Positions 28,213-36,493 of a DNA stretch of 64,000 nt are shown one piece after another. Every line of letters starts with the position of its first letter. The stretch's first letter is position 1. Made by a program: the position numbers and the translations under genes. Under the pieces are notes generated by a model that was given only the letters and a program-made list of their open reading frames with translations, did no database searches and was not told where the DNA came from. This DNA comes from Natronosalvus amylolyticus (GTDB lineage Archaea; Halobacteriota; Halobacteria; Halobacteriales; Natrialbaceae). The DNA lies in NCBI RefSeq assembly GCF_024298845.1, contig NZ_CP101160.1, positions 353,098 through 417,097 on the forward strand. The letters are read 5' to 3'.

Positions 28213-28557
28213 GGAATCAGCACAGAAGGGCGGAGGAGTCAGTGAGGCGGAAATTGGTAAGGTGATAGTTGGTATTCCGCATGTCTCGCAGGTGTGTTAT
28301 TTACAACCTGTCCTGACTGATCACTACCCACGCAGATCGGCTCTCAGTCTGTGCCACATTCACGCGCTGAGTCGGTCACGTCACTCCTGACAGAAGCCGG
28401 GCAGTTCGAACAATCAGTGCTGAGCTCACAGCGCGTATCTCGTGGAAGAGTGCTCCAAGAGGTGGCTCTTGAAAACGTTCGCTACCACCAGACCCGCGAA
28501 TGATATTGTCAATTCATCACACGGAGCCTTGATGGCCCCTCAGTACCGATGTGAGGT
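28213..28557. other. Intergenic stretch with possible gene remnant
   Basis: A start-less acidic frame (about 28324-28503, containing VTSLLTEAGQFEQS and LQEVALENVRYHQTRE) may be the tail of a deleted gene. Nothing else is seen. Confidence 0.3.
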
Positions 28558-28899
28558 ATGGAGCAGGGGGAACCAACGATCTATCGTAGTTGCATGCCAG
28601 TCGTTGATGCCCAGTACAGTCCCGAAAGTGGTCGATCTCCCTCGGAAGTCATCATTGATGCTCTGGCAGAAGCAGGCGGGGTTGACCCGCTCGAACTTCC
28701 GCCGCTGTATGAATTCGTTGACGGGGACGCCCTCAACAGTCTGTTCGAGGAGCACGACGGAGCAAACAATGGTGATGCTCTCCTCAGTTTTCGAGTCGAG
28801 AACTGGAACGTGTTCATCCGTGCCGATGGCCGCATCCGAGTTTGTGATGGCACCCGACCCACCAACCCGGAACCAGTCTTCGAATCCACCCCGATCTAA
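28558..28899 (+). CDS. HalOD1 output-domain protein
   Basis: A 113-residue protein made almost entirely of one HalOD1 domain (residues about 28-105): SEVIIDALAEAGGVDPLELPPLYEFVD, then LSFRVENWNVFIRADGRIRVCD. HalOD1 is a halophile-specific output domain found alone or at the end of response regulators; its biochemical role is not established. A GTGAGGT sequence lies directly before the ATG. The gene is convergent with the downstream DUF7344 gene and begins a cluster of halophile-specific regulators. Confidence 0.85.
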   Translation: MEQGEPTIYRSCMPVVDAQYSPESGRSPSEVIIDALAEAGGVDPLELPPLYEFVDGDALNSLFEEHDGANNGDALLSFRVENWNVFIRADGRIRVCDGTRPTNPEPVFESTPI

Positions 28900-28955
28900 T
28901 TTTTGGACTTAGTGAAAATTCGGTCGAACGAAGGGGAAGTCGGTTCGGTATTCCG

Positions 28956-29363
28956 TCACTCGTTGGCGTCGTACGGCTTGACCAGCGTCAGGAGATCTTG
29001 TTCCAGTTCACCGCCAACAAACTGGACGAGTCTCGTCTCGGTCTCGTAGTCGATTATCCGGAGCTCCTCCAGTTTTGGGAGATGGGTATGGTGAAGGGCG
29101 ATCCGTACGCGTTGGCGATGTTCATCGGATGTTCGCTCAGCGTCTTCGTCTCCAACCCTATCTGCAACACGGTCTACGAGTGCATCGTGTGTCAGTGTCT
29201 TCTCCGATGCGCTAGTCAGTGAGTTGAGGATAGCCCGTCGATGATCGTTTGCTACTGCCGACAGAAGCCTATCGGGGGAGATCGGCCTCTCTCGTCCCCC
29301 CGAATTGGAAAGTTCGTCGATCTGCTGGAGATCGCGTGCCCCTCGCTCTAGGTTCTCATCCAT
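28956..29363 (-). CDS. DUF7344 winged-helix protein
   Basis: A 135-residue protein with the DUF7344 pattern: LLSAVANDHRRAILNSLTSA (about 32-51) starts a winged helix, and ALHHTHLPKLEELRIIDYET is the recognition and wing part. It is probably a DNA-binding regulator of halophilic archaea. The frame is open upstream, but ATG 29363 begins the acidic protein. A palindrome-type site (CCATGGTGCACAAAGG, 29400-29415) lies 37 nt upstream. It is followed in the genome by the HalOD1 gene in convergent orientation. Confidence 0.75.
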   Translation of the reverse strand: MDENLERGARDLQQIDELSNSGGRERPISPDRLLSAVANDHRRAILNSLTSASEKTLTHDALVDRVADRVGDEDAERTSDEHRQRVRIALHHTHLPKLEELRIIDYETETRLVQFVGGELEQDLLTLVKPYDANE

Positions 29364-29399
29364 ACTCACATAGCGGAGCGCCAACTGCCTGGCTCTGTC

Positions 29400-29415
29400 C
29401 CATGGTGCACAAAGG
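29400..29415. promoter_or_regulatory. CATGG-type operator candidate 1
   Basis: CCATGGTGCAC matches one arm and the centre of the perfect palindrome at 30135-30148. It lies 37 nt upstream of the DUF7344 start and overlaps nothing except the tail region of the HTH-10 gene spacing. Confidence 0.5.
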
Positions 29416-29430
29416 AACCAACCGATTTGC

Positions 29431-30087
29431 TTACGCCTCGGGCTCGGGGGTGAGCAGTGTATGCCTGACGAACGCACCGATGGCACGACGCAGCCGTTCG
29501 GTCACGGCTTGATCGGAAATCCCGAGTTCGTCCGCGAGTTCCTCAGTCGTGCAGCCTCGTGGAATGTCGTAGTATCCCATCCGAACAGCAAGCATGAGCG
29601 CTTCTCGTTGTGGCTCGCTCAGGCCGTACCACGGACCAGCGTCAGGATCCGTAGGATTGTACACCCGAACGAGTTCCAAGGATATGTGCGCATCCTCACA
29701 ACAGGCTTGAGCCTGAGACAAGGCCTCACGGTGGGGGAATCGGAGCTCGAAATCCCATCCTTCTGACGTTCCAGTCGCGCTCAATATCTGTCCCTCCTGG
29801 TTCAAGATGCATTGAAAGAGATGGTCCTGGCTCGCATCCCAGTCCAGCCTGAACAACGTTCGATCTCCGAACACTTCCATCTCCGTTACGCTGTTGACAG
29901 TTGGATAGCGTTCGACGGCGTCGAGAAACCCGTCTCCGACCGGTTCGTAGACCCAGAAGAGCGGGACAGTGGCATCACCACTCGGGACGAGCGTTTCGAG
30001 TTCGATAGCCGACGCCTCATCGAGACTGAGAATCTGCCCGAGTTCGAAATCGTCGGGCGGTATTCGGACTTCCGTTATCAGACTCAT
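29431..30087 (-). CDS. HTH-10 (bacterio-opsin activator-type) regulator
   Basis: A 218-residue regulator. The last 60 residues form the HTH-10/Bat domain (LSEPQREALMLAVRMGYYDIPRGCTTEELADELGISDQAVTERLRR). The first 150 residues form the unnamed N-terminal sensor region common in short Bat-like proteins. The start is ATG 30087 (MSLITEVRIPP); the upstream in-frame TTG is less likely. A perfect 14-bp palindrome CATGGTGCACCATG lies 47 nt upstream. It is divergent from a closely related HTH-10 gene at 30277. Confidence 0.85.
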   Translation of the reverse strand: MSLITEVRIPPDDFELGQILSLDEASAIELETLVPSGDATVPLFWVYEPVGDGFLDAVERYPTVNSVTEMEVFGDRTLFRLDWDASQDHLFQCILNQEGQILSATGTSEGWDFELRFPHREALSQAQACCEDAHISLELVRVYNPTDPDAGPWYGLSEPQREALMLAVRMGYYDIPRGCTTEELADELGISDQAVTERLRRAIGAFVRHTLLTPEPEA

Positions 30088-30134
30088 ACTCAATTATGGG
30101 TCTAGGTTGCGCTGGGCCGTACAAAAGATGAAGA

Positions 30135-30148
30135 CATGGTGCACCATG
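30135..30148. promoter_or_regulatory. CATGG-type operator candidate 2 (perfect palindrome)
   Basis: CATGGTGCACCATG is a perfect 14-bp palindrome 47 nt upstream of the minus-strand HTH-10 gene, in the divergent intergenic region. Confidence 0.6.
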
Positions 30149-30227
30149 CCCGCCCAGTGCGCTACACGTTCTTCCAGTTACAGAATACCCAACCCTGCTC
30201 ACAAGCCGTATTCTCAGGGTCTTAAAG

Positions 30228-30243
30228 CCATGGCACACCATGG
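30228..30243. promoter_or_regulatory. CATGG-type operator candidate 3
   Basis: CCATGGCACACCATGG is an imperfect palindrome related to the site at 30135. It directly follows a TATA-like CTTAAAG (30221-30227) and ends 33 nt before ATG 30277, where a bound protein would block initiation. Confidence 0.6.
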
Positions 30244-30276
30244 TCGGTTATCCGTCCCCGGTGTGAACGTTCTCGC

Positions 30277-30918
30277 ATGGCAACTGAGATGGAATTCACA
30301 GTCCCAGCCGAGGAGTTTCCGCTGGGAAGTATTTTCGAGAATTTACCGGGAGTGACAGTCGAGTTGGAGCGACTCATTCCACACGAAACGCTGACAATCC
30401 CGTACTTCTGGGTACGTGGCGCAGAAACCGGGGAGATCGAATCCGCATTCGAACCACACGCTGGCGTGACGGACATCCAACTGGTCGATAACATCGAAGA
30501 CGAGTATCTCATGCGCGCAAAGTGGGTGCGAGAATACGACGGGCTGTTGACTGCGCTGTCAGCGACGAACCTGACCGTTCTCTCGGGGATCGGAACAGTT
30601 GACGGGTGGCGCTTCGAGGTACGAGGGGACACTCAAGAAGCAATCGCTGAGTTTCGAACTCACTATCTGGAAAATAATATTTCAATCGATATTTCGATGG
30701 TCCACGCATTGCTCCCGATCCAGGGAGATAGCTTCGAGTTGACTGAAACCCAGCGAGAGGCACTGGTATTGGCCTTCGAACGTGGCTACTTCGATACGCC
30801 ACGCGAGTCATCACTCGAAGAAATCGCTGCTGAGCTCGATATTACCCAGCAGTCGCTGTCTTCTCGACTCCGACGCGGTCATCGACGCCTCATCAGTGAG
30901 ACTCTCATCACTCCGTAG
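30277..30918 (+). CDS. HTH-10 (Bat-type) regulator, tandem paralogue 1
   Basis: A 213-residue protein with the C-terminal HTH-10 domain (LTETQREALVLAFERGYFDTPRESSLEEIAAELDITQQSLSSRLRRG, residues about 150-205) and the same N-terminal region as its neighbours. It is most similar to the next gene (31070-31714); long identical stretches such as VELERLIPHETL and PYFWVRGAET show a recent tandem duplication. The TATA-like element, the CATGG palindrome and the start codon are tightly spaced, which suggests autoregulation or cross-regulation by the family. Confidence 0.9.
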   Translation: MATEMEFTVPAEEFPLGSIFENLPGVTVELERLIPHETLTIPYFWVRGAETGEIESAFEPHAGVTDIQLVDNIEDEYLMRAKWVREYDGLLTALSATNLTVLSGIGTVDGWRFEVRGDTQEAIAEFRTHYLENNISIDISMVHALLPIQGDSFELTETQREALVLAFERGYFDTPRESSLEEIAAELDITQQSLSSRLRRGHRRLISETLITP

Positions 30919-31018
30919 AACTACGTGAATACCTATAGATTCCCCAACCATTCCGCTCGGGAATCAACGCCTAAGAGACGTCTCAGACAGTACTGATGCG
31001 ACAATTCGCTTTTGGACC

Positions 31019-31032
31019 CATGGTACACCACC
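31019..31032. promoter_or_regulatory. CATGG-type operator candidate 4
   Basis: CATGGTACACCACC keeps one CATGG arm and the CACCA half of the related sites. It lies 37 nt before ATG 31070 of the third HTH-10 gene. Confidence 0.5.
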
Positions 31033-31069
31033 CCTTGCGACTATTCATCTGCCAGACGAAGGATTCTGC

Positions 31070-31714
31070 ATGGCGACTGTAATGGAGTTTACGAGTCCGA
31101 CAGCGGAGTTTCCACTGGGAACTGTGTTCGAGAACTTGCCGGGAGTGACGGTCGAACTGGAACGACTGATCCCACACGAGACGCTTATCATCCCGTACTT
31201 CTGGGTGCGTGGCGCAGAAACTGAGGACATCGAAACCGCGTTCGAACCACACGCTGGCGTGACGGGCATTCGACTGGTCGATAGCGTCGAGGATGAGTAT
31301 CTCATGCGCGCAGAGTGGAAGCAAGAATACTTCGGCGTCCTGAGTGCGCTGGCCAAGGCCAACGTCGTCGTGCTCACTGGGATCGGAACGAGAGACGAGT
31401 GGCGATTCGAGGTGCGCGGCGAAAGTCAGGAAGCAATCGCTGCGTTTCGAGAGTACTGCCAGGAAAACGACATCCCGATAGAGATCACCGCTGTCCACGC
31501 CATGCTTCCAATTCAGGGGGAAGGATACGAGTTAACTGAGACTCAACGTGAGGCACTGGTATTGGCCTACGAGCGTGGCTACTTCGACACGCCACGTGAG
31601 GCGTCGCTCGAAGAGATCGCAGACGATCTCGGCATTACCCAGCAATCGCTGTCCTCACGACTCCGCCGCGGGCATCGTCGCCTCATTGGAGCGACTCTCG
31701 TTAGTTCGTCATGA
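31070..31714 (+). CDS. HTH-10 (Bat-type) regulator, tandem paralogue 2
   Basis: A 214-residue near-copy of the preceding regulator, with the C-terminal HTH-10 domain (LTETQREALVLAYERGYFDTPREASLEEIADDLGITQQSL). The duplication also carried the upstream CATGG-type site. The recognition-helix region is almost unchanged between the two copies, so both probably bind the same DNA, while differences cluster in the N-terminal half that may sense signals. Confidence 0.9.
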   Translation: MATVMEFTSPTAEFPLGTVFENLPGVTVELERLIPHETLIIPYFWVRGAETEDIETAFEPHAGVTGIRLVDSVEDEYLMRAEWKQEYFGVLSALAKANVVVLTGIGTRDEWRFEVRGESQEAIAAFREYCQENDIPIEITAVHAMLPIQGEGYELTETQREALVLAYERGYFDTPREASLEEIADDLGITQQSLSSRLRRGHRRLIGATLVSSS

Positions 31715-31796
31715 TCCTTCTGGCGGTTCTTTATTTAAACCTCCTGTATAATCAGTAGGCCTGTTAAACCGATTCAGGCCGCTAGAACGGGTAGAT

Positions 31797-32147
31797 ATGA
31801 GCACGACGGTGGCTGGGGTTGGAGTAGAAGCAGTCGAGTATCAGCAGGAAACTGGGATTGTTCGTACCCAGTTTGATCAAGAGAAGACTCCCGCGAGCAT
31901 GGCTGTTATTGCAACGCTGGCGGACGTTATGGGCGTTGATCCGGTTGAACTAAAGTCGCTACATTCTACTGTGGACCCAGAGGCGTTGAACGCGCTCGTC
32001 CGCGTTCGAGACGGGATGAACGGAGATATCCACTCCACATTCTCCCACGAAGGCCACACGATAACTGTGTACAGCTACGGCGTGGTCACCGTCACACCAG
32101 GGCACGAACCAGCAGCGAATAAATATGGGAGGAACGTGGGAAAATGA
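31797..32147 (+). CDS. HalOD1 output-domain protein
   Basis: A 116-residue stand-alone HalOD1 protein (ASMAVIATLADVMGVDPVELKSLHSTVDPEAL, then FSHEGHTITVYSYGVVTVTP). A TATA-like TTAAAC centred about 30 nt before the ATG indicates a leaderless mRNA. Its stop overlaps the start of the next small gene by 4 nt (ATGA), so the two are translationally coupled. It is the second HalOD1 gene of the cluster. Confidence 0.85.
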   Translation: MSTTVAGVGVEAVEYQQETGIVRTQFDQEKTPASMAVIATLADVMGVDPVELKSLHSTVDPEALNALVRVRDGMNGDIHSTFSHEGHTITVYSYGVVTVTPGHEPAANKYGRNVGK

Positions 32148-32329
32148 CGTCTGAGGAGACACCAGTCACGTCTAAATCGGAATTGAACGCGGAGCTAAAG
32201 GCCCTCCTTATCAGGGCCTACGAGAACGGAATCGATGTAGAAGGCGGATTCGAATGCCGGAATGGAATCGAACATCCAGACTGGGACGTGATCGTCACCG
32301 AAGTCGAAAAGAACGACCAGTCGAAGTGA
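32144..32329 (+). CDS. Small conserved haloarchaeal protein (61 aa)
   Basis: A small acidic protein with a central helix (ELNAELKALLIRAYENGIDVEGG) and the ending PDWDVIVTEVEKND. This type is often seen beside HalOD1 genes, as I recall. The 4-nt overlap with the HalOD1 gene makes it a likely partner. No function is known. Confidence 0.7.
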   Translation: MTSEETPVTSKSELNAELKALLIRAYENGIDVEGGFECRNGIEHPDWDVIVTEVEKNDQSK

Positions 32330-32371
32330 GCAACTGCGAGGGTGACCGGATCGGTAGCAACTACTTGACCT

Positions 32372-32677
32372 GTGAGTGACGAACGCTGTAACCAAGATCG
32401 CATCAAACGGGTACTCTCAGCGCAACAGCGGCGAGTATTACGTGCGCTACTCGATGAGAGTTCGATGTCTGCTGATCCGATTCTTCGTAGGGGAGAGACT
32501 CTCAACTCCGGAGAGTACCTCACGATCTGTTACGAACTCCATCACGTTCTACTCCCCCAATTGGCGGATATGAGACTTATCGGGTTCGACAGGTATGAAG
32601 ACGAGGTACGACGAGGACGAAGATTTGACGATGTGCATCGAAGTCTCGAACAGACCACTGACGATCACCAAAAGTAA
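32372..32677 (+). CDS. DUF7344-like winged-helix protein
   Basis: A 101-residue protein beginning with GTG. It has the DUF7344 outline: KRVLSAQQRRVLRALLDE starts the winged helix and HHVLLPQLADMRLIGFDRYEDEV is the recognition and wing part. It lies 42 nt after the small HalOD1 partner, so it probably belongs to the same transcript. It is a putative DNA-binding regulator. Confidence 0.65.
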   Translation: MSDERCNQDRIKRVLSAQQRRVLRALLDESSMSADPILRRGETLNSGEYLTICYELHHVLLPQLADMRLIGFDRYEDEVRRGRRFDDVHRSLEQTTDDHQK

Positions 32678-33375
32678 CCCGGGACAGCAACCGCTTCATT
32701 GCTGAATTTGTGCTCAATGATCTGGTGAAACCCTCAGTAGATGATAAACTCGGCCGGTTTCGATACTGGTAATGGCCCAAAACCGTTGTTTCCTGACGCA
32801 GAAAGTTTCCTCTCAGATGAAATATCGAGGAGGACTGACTGTCGTTTTAGACTGGTCGACTAGTCGTCACATTTCGTCATCCATGGAAGATACGACATAG
32901 TTACTATGTTTTTTGCGAGGTACGATTCGAAGAGGTCAGAATCCTCGTCATGCACTTTTCAGGTCTTGTATTGTCTGTTTTCGACCGAATGGGGTAAATC
33001 CGCCACGAGTCGCAACGAACCACCGTCAAATGCTGTAATTCGCTGTTGACGAGTTCCGCCTAGCATATGACACCGATTCTCTCGAATTAGAGGGTCTCAC
33101 CCCCTCGTCAAGCACAACTAACCCAGACGACCGTGTCTTGAAGTTCGTCGAGGACATTTTAAACGCCTAAAAACAGCCCGACGGACCTATTGTTGAATCT
33201 AAGCCTGTTTTGTCACCCTCTGCACCTCAAGAATTATCCAAAGGAAGGCTAGGGTACACCGGTGCAAACGCCGCTGGCTCTCTCTAGCCGAGGGGCCATC
33301 AGACGTCATGAGTCTATTGAAAATATATCAGATATCACTCATTAAATGATGATGCGATTTGCGGTAGAGTTTGTC
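32678..33375. other. Intergenic stretch with one gene scrap
   Basis: There are no intact genes in about 700 bp. An acidic reading frame at about 33042-33170 (DEFRLAYDTDSLELEGLT, then DDRVLKFVEDILNA and a stop) looks like the tail of a deleted gene. The region is AT-richer than its neighbours, consistent with past rearrangement. Confidence 0.4.
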
Positions 33376-33398
33376 GCCCCCCGAGAGGGGCGAGGGGC
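33376..33398 (+). promoter_or_regulatory. Hairpin leader element, copy H1
   Basis: A GCCCC/GGGGC stem encloses a loop containing AGAGGGGCGA and ends 21 nt before ATG 33420. It is related to three other elements (34679, 37939, 40331) with a similar loop and position relative to an ATG. Confidence 0.55.
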
Positions 33399-33419
33399 TA
33401 TCACGCCTACTCAACAACC

Positions 33420-33860
33420 ATGTCTTCAGAACATGAACAACGATCACGACCACCTAGTGAGCAAACGAAACAACCGAGCGAAGAACCGTGGGCAGATCTC
33501 GAGCTGACGCTCCCACACACCAGAAGTCCGACTGCCATCGTCTCTTTTGTTGAGTGTGCACTCGTCGAACTCACCCACGAAGACGTCGGAGCCGAGTTCG
33601 TCTCGACGAGTGTTACGGGAGTGAAGCGAACACAGTTCATCGCCGTCGACGACGTCGGTGAGGAATTCAAGAAGCGGTATCTCGACGAACGACTCGGTTG
33701 GCACGAAGCAACAGTTAGCCGCAAAGCAGTTCGCGACGAGCTGGTCAATCGCCTCTCACAGCGGTCGTCACTGATCGATGAGGTAGGTCAGAATGACGTC
33801 GTTACCGCTCAAGATAGATTCCAGGTGAAACCAGTTCGGGAACTTCGAGTTCAAAAGTAG
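33420..33860 (+). CDS. Uncharacterised protein, paralogue of the gene at 34720
   Basis: A 146-residue protein with a disordered, charged N-terminus (about 35 residues) and a conserved core (AIVSFVECALVELTHEDVGA, then FKKRYLDERLGWHEATVSRKAVRDELVNRLS). The core is shared with the 34720 gene, including the VELTHE, LGWH and R-x-ELVNRLS motifs. No known family is recognised. It sits in a group of toxin-antitoxin-like genes and has a hairpin leader 21 nt upstream, as does its paralogue. Confidence 0.65.
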   Translation: MSSEHEQRSRPPSEQTKQPSEEPWADLELTLPHTRSPTAIVSFVECALVELTHEDVGAEFVSTSVTGVKRTQFIAVDDVGEEFKKRYLDERLGWHEATVSRKAVRDELVNRLSQRSSLIDEVGQNDVVTAQDRFQVKPVRELRVQK

Positions 33861-34135
33861 ATTCTTAACCAACGCAAACCCAATCACCACTCCCATTGTT
33901 GGTTAAGTTCAGTTGATGGAGGCATTCCAGTCTGCACTACGGTGGGAACGATTCCTCGAAGCAAGACCGACACCGACAGCCACACAAGAACGAGCATGTC
34001 CAACAGCGAGTCCCCAGATGATGTCCCTCGTTCGAGGACGCGTCTCGCAGTGACGATGTCGAACAACGCGTCTACGGGACAATCCCCAGACTCGTGGTCC
34101 GACGACACCGAGTGTCATTGCCAGGCGAGGTAACC

Positions 34136-34288
34136 GTGACGACGCCGACGCTGCTGTCGGTATTTGTCCGAACAGGCCAATTGACGCCTGCTGAGGCACT
34201 CACCGTCCTCGAGGACATCAGCATCGCTCGAAGTTGGAACGCGAACAGCTACGTCCGCGGGCACGCTCATTACTTAAAAGATGCCTAG
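34136..34288 (+). pseudogene. C-terminal remnant of a PIN-type toxin (probable)
   Basis: The readable part (TPTLLSVFVRTGQLTPAEAL, then VLEDISIARSWNANSYVRG) resembles the last helices of haloarchaeal PIN/DUF3368-like toxins. The catalytic acidic residues that would precede it are absent, and the upstream region (33861-34135) has no continuous frame. It is most likely a 5'-truncated toxin gene left beside the small acidic gene at 34310. Confidence 0.4.
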
Positions 34289-34309
34289 CGGCAAAACCCT
34301 CATACCACT

Positions 34310-34501
34310 GTGATCGGAAGCGACACACAAGTGACGTCCGACAACGACTCCTCAGCGACGGTCGACAAAGAAGCCTGCCGACTGTACGAGCGGTATCAGG
34401 CGGCCGAGAGCGACGACGAACGTCACGAGATCGCCCTCGAGATGGGGAAGCTTGACAGACGCCGCCACGCAGACGTCTACGCAGCACTCGAAGACGAGTG
34501 A
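34310..34501 (+). CDS. Small acidic helical protein, antitoxin-like
   Basis: A 63-residue protein that is mostly helical and acidic (CRLYERYQAAESDDERHEIALEMGKLDRRRHADVYAALEDE). I recall similar short proteins near toxin genes in haloarchaea but cannot name a family. GTG 34310 is chosen because a TATA-like TACTTAAAAG (34271-34280) lies about 30 nt upstream; GTG 34331 is possible. The adjacent PIN-like remnant would be its former partner. Confidence 0.5.
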   Translation: MIGSDTQVTSDNDSSATVDKEACRLYERYQAAESDDERHEIALEMGKLDRRRHADVYAALEDE

Positions 34502-34678
34502 CTCAACAGGGTTCTCAGCGCCTCCTTAGCTATCGACGGCGGTTTTACTACCCAGTGAACAATTCCCCCAAACTGGACAGAAATCAGAATTTCTACCGAA
34601 TACAACCGATTCACGCTCTCATGCATCCAACTTCCGAACTCCTCGAGCAATTTCGCTACTTACCAGAACGGTTTCTCA

Positions 34679-34714
34679 TCCCCAAAGGGGTGAGGGGAGC
34701 ATGACTCCCCTCAC
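34679..34714 (+). promoter_or_regulatory. Hairpin leader element, copy H2, with competing hairpin
   Basis: The first structure is TCCCC/GGGGA around the loop AAAGGGGTGA (34679-34698). A second, mutually exclusive hairpin is perfect over 10 bp: GTGAGGGGAG (34690-34699), loop CATGA, CTCCCCTCAC (34705-34714). ATG 34720 follows 5 nt later. Confidence 0.6.
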
Positions 34715-34719
34715 TGACT

Positions 34720-35154
34720 ATGAGTTCTAAGCCACCAACACCGAAACTGGGAGTCGACTACAAGACGCCTCGAGAGATAACGGCCACGTCACGAGAGATT
34801 CGCCGACACCTTTCTGTTCCAAACGACCGGTGCAGAGTCTCAATCGTCTCGTACGTGGAATGGGTTCTGATCGAACTCACGCATGAAAATCTCGCTGCCG
34901 AGTACCGGTCGTCACATCTCTGGGGCACCAAATGCACACAGTATACCGCAGAGAACTCTCGAGGAGAGGCCTTCTCGAAGCGTCACTACGATGCTCGAGT
35001 TGGTTGGCATACCGAGACACTCGTTCGGGAGGAACTCCGAACAGAGCTCGTGAACAGGTTGTCACGATCACGTCCAGAGACATCAGATCCGGATCTCGAT
35101 GCAACGTGTCGATGTGACCGTTTCGTGCTCAAACCGATCAGACAACTTCCTTAG
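34720..35154 (+). CDS. Uncharacterised protein, paralogue of the gene at 33420
   Basis: A 144-residue protein sharing the core of the 33420 gene (VSYVEWVLIELTHENLAAEY, then FSKRHYDARVGWHTETLVREELRTELVNRLS). The N-terminal 40 residues are variable and charged. It is preceded by the H2 hairpin element, whose alternative folds end 5 nt before the ATG and could control translation. Its family is unknown. Confidence 0.65.
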   Translation: MSSKPPTPKLGVDYKTPREITATSREIRRHLSVPNDRCRVSIVSYVEWVLIELTHENLAAEYRSSHLWGTKCTQYTAENSRGEAFSKRHYDARVGWHTETLVREELRTELVNRLSRSRPETSDPDLDATCRCDRFVLKPIRQLP

Positions 35155-35219
35155 CGAGAGATACGAAATAATTCGGATGCATGCAAAACTATTAGTCCGA
35201 GGCGACTCTACAGGGACCA

Positions 35220-35774
35220 ATGAGCGATCAATCACGTGCGTGGCCACCGGAGATGGACGCTGCTGACCGCGTCAGGCATGTTGCGTTGACTCGAACGACG
35301 CCACAAAATGCTGGCTGGATTGCTGAAGAGGCAGACGTCTCGAGGGATACGGCTGCCAAATATCTCGATCGCATGGCCGATCAGGGCGACCTCGAGGTCG
35401 TCGAAACAGCTGACGGTACGTGCTACAAGCCAGACGACGTCACGCAATTCTTGCGCGAAGTCCGCACCCTCGCTGAAGAACAGTCTGTAGACGAACTCAC
35501 CAACGAATTGCGTGCAATCGGTGACGAAATTGACTCGTGGAAAGCAGCGTACGATGTCGAGTCACTCGAAGAACTTCGCCGGAGTATTGGAGGTAAGGAT
35601 CTGTCGTCCAGCGATCGACGTGAGCGCCTCGAGACGATCGAGGAATGGGAGTACAACATCCAGGTACGGGAAGCGCTTCAGCTTGCCATTAGCCTGCAGA
35701 GTTCACTGACGAGGCTTGACGCAGATCCGCGTATCGGGGAGATTGGCACGGGAACGTTTCCACAGGAAGGCTAA
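35220..35774 (+). CDS. DUF7342-type winged-helix protein (antitoxin-like)
   Basis: A 184-residue protein. An N-terminal winged helix (NAGWIAEEADVSRDTAAKYLDRMADQGDLEVVE, residues about 30-62) is followed by a coiled-coil-rich acidic part (EEQSVDELTNELRAIGDEIDSWKAAY). This is the DUF7342 pattern, usually encoded with the type of protein found immediately downstream. A TATA-like AACTATTAG about 29 nt before the ATG implies a leaderless mRNA. The downstream gene starts 7 nt after the stop, so the two form one operon. A regulatory or antitoxin role is inferred. Confidence 0.75.
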   Translation: MSDQSRAWPPEMDAADRVRHVALTRTTPQNAGWIAEEADVSRDTAAKYLDRMADQGDLEVVETADGTCYKPDDVTQFLREVRTLAEEQSVDELTNELRAIGDEIDSWKAAYDVESLEELRRSIGGKDLSSSDRRERLETIEEWEYNIQVREALQLAISLQSSLTRLDADPRIGEIGTGTFPQEG

Positions 35775-35781
35775 CAAACGG

Positions 35782-36225
35782 ATGGTACTGTTTCTTGCTG
35801 GTGGCCGAGGATTTACTCGGCGCGAAGGACTTCGTCGGATCAAAGAACGCCTCGAGAAAGAACCTGGGTTCACCACCGTCCAGTATCGACCATCACGACT
35901 CCGTCCACGATCTGTTGTGGCTGATGTCGATACGGAGATGTTCCTCGGGGAAGAGTTCCCACGAAAGCAGGCTACTTTTGAGATTGCCTGGCGTCCCCGT
36001 GCTGGCACTGATGTCCAGCGTGTGCAGTGGGCCGACGATGCAGTCAGTCTGGGATGGCACAAAGATGACGACCACGAAGACCTTGGGACAACTCACTTTC
36101 AGATCGAGACTGATGAGGAACTATCCCACGAACCTGGACACCTCGAGGCGGAAGCGCCACTAAGTTTTCTGGAGACCTGCCTGCAGCGACTCCCTGCAAA
36201 GCTTGAGGAGACAATTACGGACTGA
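35782..36225 (+). CDS. Partner protein of DUF7342 gene (toxin-like, function unknown)
   Basis: A 147-residue protein with LRRIKERLEKEPGFTTVQYRPS, then SVVADVDTEMF and a tryptophan-containing acidic middle (EIAWRPRAGTDVQRVQWADD). Small proteins of this shape regularly follow DUF7342 genes in haloarchaea. Upstream in-frame starts would overlap the preceding gene; ATG 35782 lies 7 nt after its stop and is preferred. No catalytic motif is seen, so a toxin role rests only on gene order. Confidence 0.65.
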   Translation: MVLFLAGGRGFTRREGLRRIKERLEKEPGFTTVQYRPSRLRPRSVVADVDTEMFLGEEFPRKQATFEIAWRPRAGTDVQRVQWADDAVSLGWHKDDDHEDLGTTHFQIETDEELSHEPGHLEAEAPLSFLETCLQRLPAKLEETITD

Positions 36226-36493
36226 ACTTGGTTATTCCCGATCCGATAACCTCGTCGAGAGACGATCGAGACGCTCCTGTGCAGTCTCTTTGCGAGACTA
36301 TGTGACTTCAGGAAGGTATTCGGCTTCGCAGAGTTCGCTCGCTTCAACAGTGATCTCGAGAACTGCCCACTTCGTATTGGAGTTCTATAAAGATTAGCAA
36401 TATAACTCATAGTTTTGCCTCAATTACTCCTGGTGTTTGACGCACCAGATCTGCTGAATAGAGCACGCGACTGTGGTACGAACACAATGAGGG

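Noticed and set aside
34498..34704. A 68-codon frame ending in the H2 hairpin
   Set aside because: The protein is basic and aromatic, has no family pattern, and its end is simply the translated hairpin.
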